Positions 63,062 to 64,000 of a DNA stretch of 64,000 bases are shown here, piece after piece. A model generated the notes under the pieces. It had not been told where the DNA came from, searched no databases, and saw nothing but the letters and a program-made list of their open reading frames with translations. This DNA is from Ananas comosus (Eukaryota; Streptophyta; Magnoliopsida; Poales; Bromeliaceae), in the NCBI RefSeq assembly GCF_001540865.1, contig NC_033622.1, forward strand, positions 12,530,797 through 12,594,796, in the 5' to 3' direction. The position numbers were made by a program, and so were the translations under genes. Numbering within the stretch: the stretch's first letter is position 1; each line of letters begins with the position of its first letter.

Positions 63062-64000
63062 TTAGGAAGTAGGTGGAAGCTTGGCCCTGAGGAAGCAAGC
63101 GATCATAGTTAGTGCTCTCTCAGGCTGATAGCTTGGAACCATATGCCCTGCTCCTCTCACTGTAACCAGCACCAACCCTTTGTACTCCTCAACATAACCT
63201 CCGACCTGCGAAACATAGTGTTTTTTTTCCCTTTTTTTACTTCAATTTTCTCAACAATTGCTATATTTAAGATTAGTGCAGTTTTATTACTACCTCTTGG
63301 TTGGAGTACCATGGTCGCCATTTGTTACTTATCGATAGATTAAGCTTTTTGAGAGCATTTTTCGTCGCTGTTATTGGCACTATTCCATCGGTATCACCAC
63401 TGTTTGAAAAAAAAAAGGGCATAAATGACAAATATTGAGCTTTAAATTGAAAAAATGAAGGTTATGTTCATGGTAATATTTTTACCTGTACAGCCAAATT
63501 GGTAAGCCACTTTCAATGAGATTCTTGATTACCGGCAGCGTAGTCTGTGGCCTGTCTTTCCATTGTAGGAGACTGCGTTTAAACGCCAAAATTATTGAGA
63601 TTTATCGGAACTAACCACAATTTACTGATCTTAATAAATTGCATGATTTTCAGCAAACTTAGAGAGGGTTATTACTTGCAGAATTTCCAATCGCGTGCTT
63701 TCGCATGAAGCGCTTTCTGCACTGCACGATCGTTCAGATAAAGAGAGACGAAGTCGTCCGTGCATGGGTCGAAATCTCCCACCTGATCAGTTCCAACTAC
63801 AGTACTTAAAACTGGTTCGAGGGAACGGAACTGTAAGTAGCTGATTTCTTACCCTGTCGTCGGGCTTGGTTTCGCGATTCTCAGCAGAACGACAATTTGG
63901 AGCGTAGATGTTGTACCAGTCAATGGATCCAATGTCGATTTCAGATTCAGCATCAAAGCATTCGTTATTCGGTGCAGAGAAGTTGCATTTTTCTCGAATT
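63062..64000 (-). CDS. Serine carboxypeptidase-like protein (family S10), C-terminal part
   Basis: Five exons on the minus strand, the first running off the window: 63853-64000, 63676-63782, 63486-63572, 63294-63399 and 63062-63205 (stop TAA 63062-63064). They join in frame. The visible protein includes [30 protein letters not shown] with [36 protein letters not shown] with the catalytic Asp, and [18 protein letters not shown] with the catalytic His. The Ser nucleophile region (usually GESYAG) lies outside the window. Plant S10 proteins are secreted or vacuolar and act as peptidases or, in some branches, as acyltransferases. The IYAPNC and SGDTDG blocks fit the peptidase-type group II, but this is a family inference. 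No defect in the portion seen. Confidence 0.9.

Overview
This is nuclear DNA from a flowering plant. The genes are split by AT-rich GT-AG introns, there are many short transposon relics (SINEs, MITEs), and the gene families are plant-specific (CEP peptide hormone precursor, CXE carboxylesterases, RBP45-type RNA-binding protein). Several genes have very GC-rich 5' ends with Ala- and Gly-rich tracts (2548-3027, the three CXE genes, RBP45 exon 1). That pattern is typical of commelinid monocots. A pineapple-like species is possible, but I cannot fix the species from the sequence.

Layout from left to right: the last three exons of a signal peptidase SEC11 gene (172-618, +); a small intronless TPR-like gene (2548-3027, +); two tandem minus-strand copies of a presequence-protease-like M16C metallopeptidase (5928-14437 and 16280-25108); a repeat region with a 2.3-kb inverted repeat (26070-28381); a complete SEC23 COPII gene (28560-37063, +); three plus-strand intronless carboxylesterases (39154-40071, 41853-42821, 46537-47481); a CEP signalling-peptide precursor (51854-52249, +); about 6.5 kb of repeats; an RBP45/47-type RNA-binding protein gene with three RRMs (58905-62204, +); and the 3' half of a serine carboxypeptidase-like gene (63062-64000, -).

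I rebuilt the multi-exon genes by splicing by eye and checked the reading frame at every junction. Both PreP-like copies have 19 exons of pairwise identical length, 3024 coding bases and 1007 residues. SEC23 gives 767 residues and RBP45 gives 415. The PreP pair comes from a roughly 10-kb tandem duplication: flanking and intronic sequence is also shared (about 5.6-15.96 kb against about 15.97-27 kb). Copy B has since gained a SINE whose empty site is kept in copy A.

The genes do not form an operon-like pathway. SEC11 and SEC23 both serve the early secretory route and CEP and SCPL products are secreted, but this is ordinary plant gene order. I found no convincing new multi-gene system. The observations most worth checking are the PreP-like pair with no visible organelle transit peptide, the CEP precursor with one degenerate repeat, a carboxylesterase with an altered nucleophile elbow, several datable small transposons, and inverted repeats that stop at single N bases and may be assembly joins.
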